A DNA stretch of 16,362 bases from Promicromonosporaceae bacterium (GTDB lineage: Bacteria > Actinomycetota > Actinomycetes > Actinomycetales > Cellulomonadaceae): positions 1 to 16,362 of the forward strand of contig WQZL01000038.1 of NCBI GenBank assembly GCA_009780755.1. Direction: 5' to 3'. Positions 6,089-14,298 of the stretch are shown here, one piece after another; position 1 is the first letter of the stretch, and every line of letters begins with the position of its first letter. The position numbers were made by a program, and so were the translations under genes. The notes beneath the pieces were generated by a model. That model saw nothing but the letters and a program-made list of their open reading frames with translations, searched no databases and was not told the origin of the DNA.

Positions 6089-6112
6089 AAAACCCTTCCA
6101 AGGAGACCCCTC

Positions 6113-6964
6113 ATGTCCGCAACGGACACCTTTGCTGCACCAGACTTGCCTGCTCTCGATAACGATGTTCGCTGGTCTACCTGGCCATTTATCGCCAAGG
6201 GTTCACGCGGCCCAAAGCCCTATCCCGACTGGCTCATCACCGAATCCGCTGCCTTGGATACCGAACTCGGCATCCTAAAAACGGGCAAGGAGGCCGATGT
6301 CCACTTGCTTGAACGAGCCGTTCCCGGCGATCCGACCCGGCGCAGCCTGCTCGCCGCCAAGCGATATCGCGATCACAAGCACCGGCAATTCACCCGTGAC
6401 GGTTCCTACACCGCAGGCCGCAGGCTGCGGAAGTCTCGCGACCAGCGAGCCGCCGATTCGCGCCGTTCCGAATACGGTCGCGGGTTGCGCGCCGCCAGTT
6501 GGGCCTTTACCGAGTTCGATGCCCTTTGTCGTCTGTATGAGGCCGGGGCGCCGGTCCCCTATCCGGTGCAGCTCGATGACACCGAAGTTCTGATGGAATT
6601 CATTCAGCCCGCCGACGCAGACTCCACCTCGGAGGTTAGCGAGGGAACTGCCGCTCCGCGACTCGCTCAGGCTAGGCCATCATCGGAGCTGCTCGCCACC
6701 TATTTCGAGCAATTACGCGAAGCGATGGGTGTATTTGCGCGGCTCGGTTGGGCGCATTTCCATCTGTCGCCCTATAAAGTGCTTAAGCCAGGGGAACGCC
6801 TAGTCATCATCGATGTTCCGCAGGTGGTTGACCTAGCCAGCAGCCCGTTTGCCGTCGAATTCCTGCACCGCGACTGCCTGAACATGAGTACCTGGTTCAC
6901 CGCTCATGGCCTGCCGGTTGACCCAGATGAACTCTTCGCCGAGGTCTACGCGCAGGCGTTCTAG
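6113..6964 (+). CDS. RIO-like serine kinase family protein with altered catalytic loop (probable pseudokinase)
   Basis: This 283-residue protein has RIO1-family architecture. It has an N-terminal extension, a nucleotide loop LKTGKEADV (55-63), an ATP-binding Lys in LLAAKRYR (K83), the basic segment that follows, and the hinge VLMEFI near 159-164. The APRLAQARP segment lies near 181-189 and the C-terminal metal-binding IDVPQVVD holds D234. The catalytic loop, normally HGDLSxYNVL, is HFHLSPYKVL at 215-224, so the catalytic Asp is His217 and the metal-binding Asn is Lys222. Relatives in actinobacteria keep HGDLSPYNVL, so phosphotransfer is probably lost while ATP binding may remain. The linker with DADSTSEVSEG is slightly longer than usual. 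The ATG has AAGGAG (6100-6105) seven bases upstream. The function of bacterial RIO kinases is poorly known. Confidence 0.88.
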   Translation: MSATDTFAAPDLPALDNDVRWSTWPFIAKGSRGPKPYPDWLITESAALDTELGILKTGKEADVHLLERAVPGDPTRRSLLAAKRYRDHKHRQFTRDGSYTAGRRLRKSRDQRAADSRRSEYGRGLRAASWAFTEFDALCRLYEAGAPVPYPVQLDDTEVLMEFIQPADADSTSEVSEGTAAPRLAQARPSSELLATYFEQLREAMGVFARLGWAHFHLSPYKVLKPGERLVIIDVPQVVDLASSPFAVEFLHRDCLNMSTWFTAHGLPVDPDELFAEVYAQAF

Positions 6965-6970
6965 TCCGAT

Positions 6971-7010
6971 GGCTTCGACACGGTCGCTTCGCTCCCTCCT
7001 CAACCACCGG
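6971..7010. repeat. Degenerate copy of an actinobacterial intergenic repeat
   Basis: The stretch reads GGCTTCGACACGG, then CGCTTCG, then CTCAACCACCGG. It resembles a dispersed element of the form GGTTTCGACACGGcc...ggcCTACTCAACCACCGG that I recall from several actinobacterial genomes. The central stem is degraded here (only a weak pairing around CGCTTCG at 6985-6991). It lies in the 54-base gap between two convergent genes, the usual site for such elements. Identification rests on memory and needs a search against the host genome. Confidence 0.45.
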
Positions 7011-7018
7011 GGAGAGCT

Positions 7019-9733
7019 TTAGTGGGTGTATTCGTAGTCCACCGTGTAGTCGCTGCATACCTCGGGGCGGTGCAACACCAGGCGCCGGCGATGGCTGCGC
7101 TGCTCACGCCACGAGACGACGGCCTTGCCAATCTCGGCCACGATGGTCGGGATCAGGCCCAGGCCGATAATCAGCGGCCAGTGCAGGGCGCCAATTGGTG
7201 TCAGGTCGAACAGTGTTTGGAAGGGCGACAGCAGCACGAAGGAACTCATCAGCGCGAGCATCGCGAACGCTGAGACGGTCAGCGGCCAGTTCTCCAGGAA
7301 CGACATCTTGAAGATCGACTTCTTGGTGCGGGCCGTAAAGATGTGCAGCACCGCGCAGAAGGTCAGTGTCAAGAATGCCACCGACATGCCAACATCTGAG
7401 CCGGTCAGCCCGGAGATAATGTTGTTTGTGGCCACGTAGTAGGCGATCCAAGTGGCGGCCACAAAGGCGGTGACCTGCTTGGCGATCACGGCCATCAGGC
7501 CGCGGTCAAAGAAGCCCTCCCCACGGCGGATCGGCGGGTTCCGCATGATTTCGGGGCCAGAGACCTCCTGTGGCAACCGCAGGCCGGGGATGCCGTCAGC
7601 CAGTACGTTAATCAGCAGGATCAACACCGGCGTGATGATGGCCCCGTTGCGGCCCCAGGCAAACGAGAACGCGCCGATGATAATAATCACCTCGGCGAAG
7701 TTGCAGGTAATCAGGAAGTAGATCAGCTTTTTGATGATCGCGAACACGTTGCGGCCCTCGGCCACGGCATCGACAATGGTCGCAAAGTTGTCGTCGATGA
7801 GGATCATGTCCGAGGCGCTCTTGGACACCTCGGTGCCGGTGATGCCCATCGCCACGCCAACGTCGGCGGCCTTCAAGGCCGGGGCGTCGTTCACGCCGTC
7901 GCCGGTCATGGCGACCACCTCATCATGCTCCTGCCATGCCTCGACGATGCGCAGCTTGTCCTCCGGGGAAACCCGCGCATACACGCAGATTTCCTGGACG
8001 GAATCGATAAGCTCGTCATCCGACATGCGGCTGAGTTCGGGGCCGGTGACCACCCGCCCACCCGCAGAGAGAATACCCAGGTCAAGGGCGATGGCCTTGG
8101 CCGTGGCGGCATGGTCGCCGGTAATCATAATCGTGCGGATGCCGGCCCGCCTGGCGCGCTTGATCGCGTCACGCACCTCCGGGCGTGGCGGGTCAATCAA
8201 GCCGATGATGCCAACAAACTCCAGGTCTGTCTCAAGCTCTTCAAGATTATCCGGCAGCGCATCGACGTGCTTGCGGCCAATGCCGAGTACACGCATGGCC
8301 TGATCGGCCAGCGAATCGTGGGCGGCGATGCGAGCCTGCTCGGCGGCGGTGCCGTTGTCGGCAAAAGGCAGACGATCCATCGCGCCCTTGGTGAGTACCA
8401 GGTATCCGCCGTCAGGGTTGGTGTGCACCGTGGTCATCATCTTGCGCTCGGAGGAGAAAGGCACCTCGCCCACGCGCGGGAAGCGGGTTTCCAGATCGTC
8501 GCGATCCCCGCCTTCCTTGTAGAGCAGGCGAAGGATGGCGGCCTCGGTGGGGTTGCCGATGAACTGACGTTCCCCATCATCATCCAGCTTGGTGATGGCG
8601 TTCGAAGACAGCGCCAGCTGCTCAATACACGCCAGGGCTTCATCATCCAGCCGCTCGGCCATCGTCTCGAAAGGCTCACCCTCTCCCAGCCAAAGGCGAG
8701 TAATGGTCATTTGGTTTTGAGTGAGTGTACCCGTCTTATCCGAGCAGATAACCGAGGTTGAACCAAGCGTTTCTACCGCCGGTAGCTTGCGGATAAGCGC
8801 ATTCTTTTTCACCATCTGCTTAACCCCATGCGCCAACGTTAAGGTGACAATGAGGGATAGCATTTCTGGCACTGCGGCCACGGCCAGGGCGACGGCAAGG
8901 AAGATCAGATCCCACATGTCGGTGCCGCGTGTGTAGCCGATCACCAGCAGCAGTAGGGCCGCAACCACGGCCACCAGGGTGATGGACTGGCCGATCTTGT
9001 CGAGGCGCTGCTGCAAGGGTGTCTTGAGTTTCTGTGCATTGTTCAGATAACCGGCGATCTTACCGATCTCGGTCTGCATTCCGATGCCAACCACTACCGC
9101 CCTGGCCCGCCCGGAGGTGACCAGGCAGGAGGAGAACACCATATTCTTCTGGTCGCCGAGGGGAACATCCTCACCGAAATCGGGCTTAAGCTCCTTCTCG
9201 GAAGGCTCGGATTCACCGGTTAGCGCAGCCTCGTCCACGGCCAAATCAGTGCAGGAGATCAGGCGCGCGTCGGCCGGAACCAGATCACCGGTTTCCAGCA
9301 CAATAATGTCGCCGGGCACTACGTCCACGGCATCGATCTGCACCTGAACGCCATCGCGGATCACCTTGGCCGTAGGGCTAGACATCTGCGCCAGCGACGC
9401 CAGCGCCCGCTCTGCACTCGACTCCTGGGTGATGGCGAGGGTGACGTTAAGTATGACGATGAACGCGATCACGGAGGGCTTGATCCAGTTGGCATCCTCA
9501 TGCGTGATTGCCATCGCCACCGAGAGGCCGGTCGCGATCAACAAAATGATAATCGCCGCATCCGAAAGGTGATGCAGAATCTTCTTCCACAACGCCGTCG
9601 GCTTTTGCTCCTCGAATTTATTCGAGCCATACCTGGCATGACGATCGGCAATTTCGGCGGCGGGCAATCCCTTAGTCGCGCTGACACTTAACGCCTTCAG
9701 CACATCCTCGGGCGTGCCCTCAAACCATTTCAC
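7019..9733 (-). CDS. P-type cation-transporting ATPase (P2-like, Ca2+ ATPase related)
   Basis: This 904-residue membrane pump couples ATP hydrolysis to cation export. Visible features are the N-terminal cation ATPase domain (to about 55), M1-M2 (about 58-103), the actuator motif TGES at 172-175, M3-M4 (about 250-302) and the phosphorylated D332 in SDKTGT. TGD (538-540), TGDGVND (610-616) and six further C-terminal membrane helices follow. M5 has N678-x-x-E681 and M6 has N709...D713, matching SERCA ligands, but M6 has Ala712 where SERCA has Thr. M4 reads VPEML (E290) instead of PEGLP, recalling Mg2+ pumps (MgtA, TPEML). The ion is therefore uncertain: Ca2+, Mg2+ or Mn2+ are all possible. The GTG at 9733 has GAGGAG (9742-9747) eight bases upstream. 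The last 40 residues are polar and basic, then acidic. Confidence 0.93.
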   Translation of the reverse strand: MKWFEGTPEDVLKALSVSATKGLPAAEIADRHARYGSNKFEEQKPTALWKKILHHLSDAAIIILLIATGLSVAMAITHEDANWIKPSVIAFIVILNVTLAITQESSAERALASLAQMSSPTAKVIRDGVQVQIDAVDVVPGDIIVLETGDLVPADARLISCTDLAVDEAALTGESEPSEKELKPDFGEDVPLGDQKNMVFSSCLVTSGRARAVVVGIGMQTEIGKIAGYLNNAQKLKTPLQQRLDKIGQSITLVAVVAALLLLVIGYTRGTDMWDLIFLAVALAVAAVPEMLSLIVTLTLAHGVKQMVKKNALIRKLPAVETLGSTSVICSDKTGTLTQNQMTITRLWLGEGEPFETMAERLDDEALACIEQLALSSNAITKLDDDGERQFIGNPTEAAILRLLYKEGGDRDDLETRFPRVGEVPFSSERKMMTTVHTNPDGGYLVLTKGAMDRLPFADNGTAAEQARIAAHDSLADQAMRVLGIGRKHVDALPDNLEELETDLEFVGIIGLIDPPRPEVRDAIKRARRAGIRTIMITGDHAATAKAIALDLGILSAGGRVVTGPELSRMSDDELIDSVQEICVYARVSPEDKLRIVEAWQEHDEVVAMTGDGVNDAPALKAADVGVAMGITGTEVSKSASDMILIDDNFATIVDAVAEGRNVFAIIKKLIYFLITCNFAEVIIIIGAFSFAWGRNGAIITPVLILLINVLADGIPGLRLPQEVSGPEIMRNPPIRRGEGFFDRGLMAVIAKQVTAFVAATWIAYYVATNNIISGLTGSDVGMSVAFLTLTFCAVLHIFTARTKKSIFKMSFLENWPLTVSAFAMLALMSSFVLLSPFQTLFDLTPIGALHWPLIIGLGLIPTIVAEIGKAVVSWREQRSHRRRLVLHRPEVCSDYTVDYEYTH

Positions 9734-9775
9734 TTTTGGATCTCCTCGGAGTCGAGCTTAAAACAAACACCGTGG

Positions 9776-9781
9776 ATTTTA
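9776..9781 (-). promoter_or_regulatory. -10-like hexamer TAAAAT upstream of the P-type ATPase gene
   Basis: Read on the minus strand, TAAAAT lies about 43 bases before the GTG at 9733, in the 98-base gap after the permease gene. No good -35 element at 16-18 bases was seen. It suggests that the ATPase gene has its own promoter and is not simply the last gene of the sugar operon. Confidence 0.3.
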
Positions 9782-9831
9782 CCATCGCCAACCTCACGAC
9801 TGCGACCAGCCGAGGGCGCCCGGTGCCCAGG

Positions 9832-10668
9832 TCATTCCTTGACGGCGCCCGTACTCTGGTTCATGATCCGCCGCTGGAAGATGAAGAACAAGATCGCCAC
9901 CGGGATGGTCATCAGTACCGCCGCGCCGAGGCGCAACGGGAACTGCGTGCCTTGACCAAGCCCGCCGCCGACCAGCCCGGCCACACCGCGGGTCAGGTTG
10001 ACCAGCTCTGCCGACCGTGCCGCCACGATGAAGTGCGAAAGTTCGTTCCACGAACCTTGGAAGCTCAAAATAGCGATGGTTATTACCGCCGGACGGGCCA
10101 TCGGCAGCACCACCGACCAGAAGGTGCGGAACGTGGAGGCGCCATCGATCCGGGCGGCCTCCTCGACCGCGCGGGGCACCGACTCGAAGAAGTTCTTCAT
10201 GATGAACACGCCCGTCGCATCCACCAGCAGCGGCACAATCAGCCCGGCGAAGGTGTCGTAAATGCCCACCTGGTTGATGACCAAGAAGCGCGGAATCAGC
10301 AGCACAACACCTGGCACAGCCATGATGGCCACGATGCAGGAGAAGACCACCCCGCGGCCCTTGAACTCCAGCCGCGCCAGGGCGTAACCGGCCAGGGAAT
10401 TGAAGAACACTCGACCCAGGGTCACCGCGAGCGCGACGATTGTGGAGTTGCGGAACCAGATTGGGAAGTCGGAGTGGTAGAACAAGCGCTGGAAGGCCGA
10501 GGTGGTCCACGTATTTGGGATCAGCGACAGCGGGTTCTGTGCGGCGTCGTAGTCGTACTTGAACGCGTTGGCGATGGAGAGCAGGAATGGGTAGACGTAG
10601 ATAAACGTGATGATGAGCAGCGCGAGGTAGACCAGCAGGGTTGATACTTTGATCCGGCCGATTTTCAC
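9832..10668 (-). CDS. ABC sugar transporter permease, MalG family
   Basis: This 278-residue inner-membrane permease is of the carbohydrate uptake type 1 (CUT1) family. Six hydrophobic helices are visible, roughly at 10-31, 71-97, 107-129, 136-157, 194-210 and 247-268. The cytoplasmic EAA loop that docks the ATPase is VEEAARIDGASTFRTFWSVV, followed by LPMARPA. The start is GTG at 10668, overlapping the stop of the upstream permease as GTGA, so the two subunits are translationally coupled and probably form a heterodimer. The length is normal for MalG proteins. No gene for a cognate ATP-binding protein follows; the next gene is the P-type ATPase after a 98-base gap. Confidence 0.93.
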   Translation of the reverse strand: MKIGRIKVSTLLVYLALLIITFIYVYPFLLSIANAFKYDYDAAQNPLSLIPNTWTTSAFQRLFYHSDFPIWFRNSTIVALAVTLGRVFFNSLAGYALARLEFKGRGVVFSCIVAIMAVPGVVLLIPRFLVINQVGIYDTFAGLIVPLLVDATGVFIMKNFFESVPRAVEEAARIDGASTFRTFWSVVLPMARPAVITIAILSFQGSWNELSHFIVAARSAELVNLTRGVAGLVGGGLGQGTQFPLRLGAAVLMTIPVAILFFIFQRRIMNQSTGAVKE

Positions 10669-11822
10669 GAGGCGACCTCCTTTGCCGCCGCCCGCGCATC
10701 CTTGGCTCGCAACACCGCGAACCGTTTGCGCTTGGACACCTCGCGCTCTTTGAGTACGTTGCGCTGGATGATGGTCATGGTCACGATGATTACGAACAGG
10801 ATGAAGGCGATGGCCGCGCCGTTGCCCCAGCGCGAGTCCACGAATGAGGTCTGGTAACTCAAGAATGCGGGCGTCATCGTGGTATTGCCCGGCGCGCCCT
10901 GGGTGCCGGTGTAGATCTGGTCAAACACCTGCCAGGTTCCGATTAGCCCCAGCGTCATCACCGTGAAGATGGTGGGGCGCAGCATCGGGATGGTCACATG
11001 GCGCAGTCGTTGCCAACCGGTGCAGCCATCCACCAGGGCCGCCTCGCTCACCTCTCCGGAGATGCCCTGTAGGGCGGCGATGAACAGCAGCATGAAGGTG
11101 CCCGATGTGGTGAAGATTGCCATCATCATCAGCACGGTCATTGCCACCGACGGGCCGGCCAGCCAGTCCCACCAGCTCACGCCGAGTAGTGGCGAGGCTC
11201 GCAGGGCTTCGGGAGCCTGATCGACGCCGAACCAGCCCAGCATGATGTGTCCTAGCCCGCGGGGGTCGGCCAGCCAGTTCGGGGCGTTAACCCCGATCAT
11301 TGAGAAGGCGCGGTTGACGGCGCCCGTAGCGCTGAATAGGAACAGGAAGACGACGGTGATGGCCACCGAGGAGGTGACCGAGGGGAAGTAGAAGGCGGTG
11401 CGGAAGAAGCCGCGTCCGCGCATGATGCGCCGGTTAACCAGCACCGCCAGACCAAGCGAGACTGCGGTCTGGATCGGTACCACCAGCAGCACGTAATAGA
11501 GGTTGTTTCGCAACGCTTGGCCAAGCTGCCGCGAGGGCAGTCCCTCGCCGGAGAGGAGTTGGGCGTAGTTATCGAAGCCTACGAAGTTCGCGTCCCACGG
11601 GCTTCCCCGACCGGAGAAGTCTGAGACGGATACCCACACCGCCATGGCAATCGGCACCACCATGAACACCGTGAGTACGATCAGCGTGGGCGACAAGAAC
11701 AGCCATCCGGCTGCCGCCTGCCCACCCTTGCGTCCGCTAAATAGCCGACGACGACCCCCGTCGGGGCGACGGCGGCGCGGTGCCTGCGCCGCCGTCGTCC
11801 CGACCGAAGCCTGAACTGTCAC
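10665..11822 (-). CDS. ABC sugar transporter permease, MalF family
   Basis: This 385-residue inner-membrane permease partners the MalG-type protein. A basic, Arg-rich N-terminus (residues 15-35) precedes the first helix (AAGWLFLSPTLIVLTVFMVV). The EAA loop is EVSEAALVDGCTGWQRLRHV, then TIPMLRPT. Between the third and fourth helices there is an external insertion of about 70 residues containing MLGWFGVDQAPEALRASPLL. Such insertions at this site are frequent in actinobacterial MalF-type permeases. The GTG at 11822 overlaps the stop of the binding-protein gene (GTGA). The C-terminus is basic and ends AAAKEVAS. The transported sugar cannot be read from the sequence. Confidence 0.93.
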   Translation of the reverse strand: MTVQASVGTTAAQAPRRRRPDGGRRRLFSGRKGGQAAAGWLFLSPTLIVLTVFMVVPIAMAVWVSVSDFSGRGSPWDANFVGFDNYAQLLSGEGLPSRQLGQALRNNLYYVLLVVPIQTAVSLGLAVLVNRRIMRGRGFFRTAFYFPSVTSSVAITVVFLFLFSATGAVNRAFSMIGVNAPNWLADPRGLGHIMLGWFGVDQAPEALRASPLLGVSWWDWLAGPSVAMTVLMMMAIFTTSGTFMLLFIAALQGISGEVSEAALVDGCTGWQRLRHVTIPMLRPTIFTVMTLGLIGTWQVFDQIYTGTQGAPGNTTMTPAFLSYQTSFVDSRWGNGAAIAFILFVIIVTMTIIQRNVLKEREVSKRKRFAVLRAKDARAAAKEVAS

Positions 11823-13108
11823 GGCTGGATCGCCGCCAGGTCACCCTGCGTCTGGGCGAGCAGCGCTTGAAGGTCGGCGTTAACCAGGCCATCGATACCG
11901 GCGTTGAACTCGCCGATCACAGCCGAGATGCCCTGGAATGGGGGCACGCCCTGGGCGTAGGCGCCGCCACGGATGAAAGCGGCAAACTGCGGGAACTCGG
12001 CGGCCCACTCGTCGGCAACCGTGGTCACCGAAGGCATGACGCCGAAGTCGCGGGCGGCCTGCATCTGCTGCTCGTCTTGAACCATCCAGTTGACGAACGA
12101 GATCGCGGCCTCCTGGTTGTCCGAATCGGCGGCGATGCCCCAGCAGTTGGTGAACTGGAGGGTGCCCCTGGCCCCACCGGGACCGGCGGGCAGCTCGACG
12201 GCGACCCACGGGGTGTCGGGGAAGTCGTTACGCAGGGCGCCGGCGATCCAGTTGCCCTCGATGGTCATCGCGGCGGCGCCGGAGCCGAATGCCTCGCCAC
12301 CCCAGCCGGTGCCAATCGCGCTCGGGAAGGCGGCAATGCCGTCGGCCAACAGACCCTGCACGAATTCAAGCGCGGTCAGGTTGGCGGCGGTGTCAACGTC
12401 GGCGTTGCCCGCTGAGTCGAGCAGACCACCACCGGCCTGGGCCATGAACGTGCCCACGCGCTGCCACTCGGGGCCGAAGCTCAGGCCCACTACATCGTCG
12501 GTGGTCAGGGTCTGGGCCGCCGCACGCAGCTCGTCCCAGGTGGTGGGCCAGGCGCCCTCTTCGAGACCGGCATCAGACCACATCTGGGTGTTGATAACCA
12601 GCGCGAGCGTGGAGAAATCCTTCGGCGCGCAGAAGAAGGTGTCGTCCCAGGTGAACGAGGCCATCAGCGCCGGGTAGAAGGTGGCGTCCAGCTGGTCGCC
12701 GAAGGCCAGCAGCGAGCCGTTCTCGGCCCAGCCGGGAAACGCCTCCGTGGAGACGTAGAACACGTCCGGCGGGGCGGCAGCGGCAAAGCCCTGGGCGAGT
12801 TCCTGACCCAGATCGGTGGCGATCCGCAGGTTAGCGGTGTGGCCGGTGGCGGCCGACCAGGCGTCGATGGCGGCCTGAACCGAGGCGGTCTCGGCGTCAC
12901 CCGACGTGCCGATCAGGATGTCCAATTCGGCGCCATCAACGGGTGGCGGCACTGGGTCTTCGCCGTTACCGTTACCGTTTTCACCACCAGCAACTGGCGG
13001 AGGCGTTGGATCGGTGACTTGCTCATCTCCGTTGCCGCAGGCGGCAAGCGACAGCGCCAACGCCGAGGCGGCGCCAAGGGCGAGCAGACGAATCATTCTC
13101 TTCGACAT
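11819..13108 (-). CDS. ABC transporter sugar-binding lipoprotein
   Basis: This 429-residue extracellular solute-binding protein is of the CUT1 type. The signal peptide (MSKRMIRLLALGAASALALS) ends in a lipobox, LAAC, with lipidation expected at Cys24. A low-complexity Gly/Asn/Pro linker with two PPPV elements (about residues 34-58) then spaces the domain from the membrane. The mature part has the usual features: DVFYVSTEAFPGWAENGSLL, FTWDDTFFCAPKDFSTLALV and MTIEGNWIAGALRNDFP. ATG 13108 is preceded by AAGGAG (13117-13122) eight bases upstream. It is the first transport gene after lacI, with a 56-base gap containing a palindrome that may be an operator. It delivers the sugar to the two permeases encoded next. 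Confidence 0.94.
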   Translation of the reverse strand: MSKRMIRLLALGAASALALSLAACGNGDEQVTDPTPPPVAGGENGNGNGEDPVPPPVDGAELDILIGTSGDAETASVQAAIDAWSAATGHTANLRIATDLGQELAQGFAAAAPPDVFYVSTEAFPGWAENGSLLAFGDQLDATFYPALMASFTWDDTFFCAPKDFSTLALVINTQMWSDAGLEEGAWPTTWDELRAAAQTLTTDDVVGLSFGPEWQRVGTFMAQAGGGLLDSAGNADVDTAANLTALEFVQGLLADGIAAFPSAIGTGWGGEAFGSGAAAMTIEGNWIAGALRNDFPDTPWVAVELPAGPGGARGTLQFTNCWGIAADSDNQEAAISFVNWMVQDEQQMQAARDFGVMPSVTTVADEWAAEFPQFAAFIRGGAYAQGVPPFQGISAVIGEFNAGIDGLVNADLQALLAQTQGDLAAIQP

Positions 13109-13142
13109 CTTCGGTTCTCCTTTGTGTTGTGTCGATTTGAGT

Positions 13143-13161
13143 CGGAAACTGTTGTTTTCCG
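13143..13161. promoter_or_regulatory. Palindrome CGGAAA-N7-TTTCCG in the lacI/binding-protein gap
   Basis: The sequence CGGAAACTGTTGTTTTCCG lies between the lacI stop and the binding-protein ribosome binding site. It could be an operator for the neighbouring LacI protein, or a small RNA hairpin that modulates expression between the genes. LacI-family operators are usually palindromes with shorter central parts, so the operator reading is uncertain. No clear promoter was seen here. Confidence 0.4.
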
Positions 13162-13164
13162 GGG

Positions 13165-14211
13165 CTAGTTGGGGCTGCGACTCGACGCTCTTTCGACGAG
13201 TCTAGGTTGGATAAGAATCTGCCGGTCGGCAGGGTTTACCGGTTTTGCCTGGGAAAATCTGGCGTTTGCGGCGTCGATCTGGGCGCGCAGGAAGTCGATG
13301 CAGTGGTCGGCGACGATGTCTACCGGTTGGGCCACCGAGGATAGGTCCAGGGCGCGGGCCACCGGGGTGTCATCGAAGCCGACGATGGCAACCTGTCGGG
13401 GCGCGCACTCGCGAACCGCCGTCGAAGCGCCGAGGGCCAGGGAATCGCTGACGGTGACGATTGCGGTCAGCTCCGGGTCGGCCAGCAACTCTGTCGCCAC
13501 CTCCGTCGCCTCGCGAACCGTTCCGTCGCACCTCCGCACAAGGGGTTCGACGTCTTGATCGCTGGCGGCCAGGGCCGCCAGGTAGCCACCGAGACGGTCA
13601 TCACCAACGCCGGAACCCTCTGGCCAGCCGAGGAAGGCAATGCGGCGATGTCCTAGCTCAAGCAACCGCTCGGTGGCCAGGCGCACGCCAGCGCAGCCGT
13701 CTACATCTACCCAGGCGTGGTCGCCGGGATGAGTGCCGTTGTTGTTCCAGGGGCGCCCGAAGGCGACGAAGGGCACCTTTCGTTCGGATAGCCAGCGAGT
13801 GCGCGGATCGTCGGCGTGGGTGTGGGCGAGTACCAAACCGTCTACTCCCCCCTCGGCGAGTAGCTGGTCCCAAATCTGAATCTCGGCCTCGGCGTCATCG
13901 GCCACGTAGAGCAGGATGTGCAGGTCAACCCGCTGGGCAGCGCTAGTTACCGCATGCAGGAAGTGGTCGAGTACGTAGCCGCTGATGCCGTCAAAGTCGG
14001 TGGTCATGCGGGCACCCACCACGAACGAACGCTGGGTACGCAGCCGCCGAGCTGCGGTGTTGGGGCGGTAGTCCACCTGCGCGATGACCGCGCGCACTCG
14101 CTCTAAGGTGATGGGCGCCACCAGGTGCGGATTGCTAATCACGTTCGACACGGTTTGCCGGGACACGCCAGCGAGTTCAGCAACGGTAGCCAACGTTGGC
14201 CGACTGTTCAC
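13165..14211 (-). CDS. LacI family transcriptional regulator
   Basis: This 348-residue repressor-type protein has an N-terminal LacI HTH (TLATVAELAGVSRQTVSNVI), the hinge-type segment YRPNTAARRLRTQRS, and a periplasmic-binding-protein-like effector domain (LERVRAVIAQV to the C-terminus, with VAIVGFDDTPVARAL). It presumably senses the transported sugar and controls the ABC genes and the divergent hydrolase. I chose the GTG at 14211 because AGGAGG (14216-14221) stands just before it and the HTH then begins at the usual distance. An ATG at 14247 gives 360 residues but has no ribosome binding site. The gene is followed in the same direction by the binding protein and permeases. Confidence 0.92.
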   Translation of the reverse strand: MNSRPTLATVAELAGVSRQTVSNVISNPHLVAPITLERVRAVIAQVDYRPNTAARRLRTQRSFVVGARMTTDFDGISGYVLDHFLHAVTSAAQRVDLHILLYVADDAEAEIQIWDQLLAEGGVDGLVLAHTHADDPRTRWLSERKVPFVAFGRPWNNNGTHPGDHAWVDVDGCAGVRLATERLLELGHRRIAFLGWPEGSGVGDDRLGGYLAALAASDQDVEPLVRRCDGTVREATEVATELLADPELTAIVTVSDSLALGASTAVRECAPRQVAIVGFDDTPVARALDLSSVAQPVDIVADHCIDFLRAQIDAANARFSQAKPVNPADRQILIQPRLVERASSRSPN

Positions 14212-14215
14212 CACG

Positions 14216-14221
14216 CCTCCT
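14216..14221 (-). promoter_or_regulatory. AGGAGG ribosome binding site deciding the lacI start
   Basis: AGGAGG on the minus strand is followed after four bases by GTG at 14211 and after one base by another GTG at 14214. Spacing supports 14211 as the start, though four bases is slightly short. Confidence 0.5.
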
Positions 14222-14298
14222 AGCCTGATGGCTCTTGGATCGTTCATTTGATCGATCTAATTTCAGACGCTAGCATGAAACCCAGCCGGAACGAAAAC

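Noticed and set aside
9736..10644. A 302-codon plus-strand frame and a 301-codon minus-strand frame over the MalG permease
   Set aside because: Both are shadows of the permease gene; their sequences are rich in Arg/His/Gln or low in structure, while the permease frame has helices and the EAA loop.
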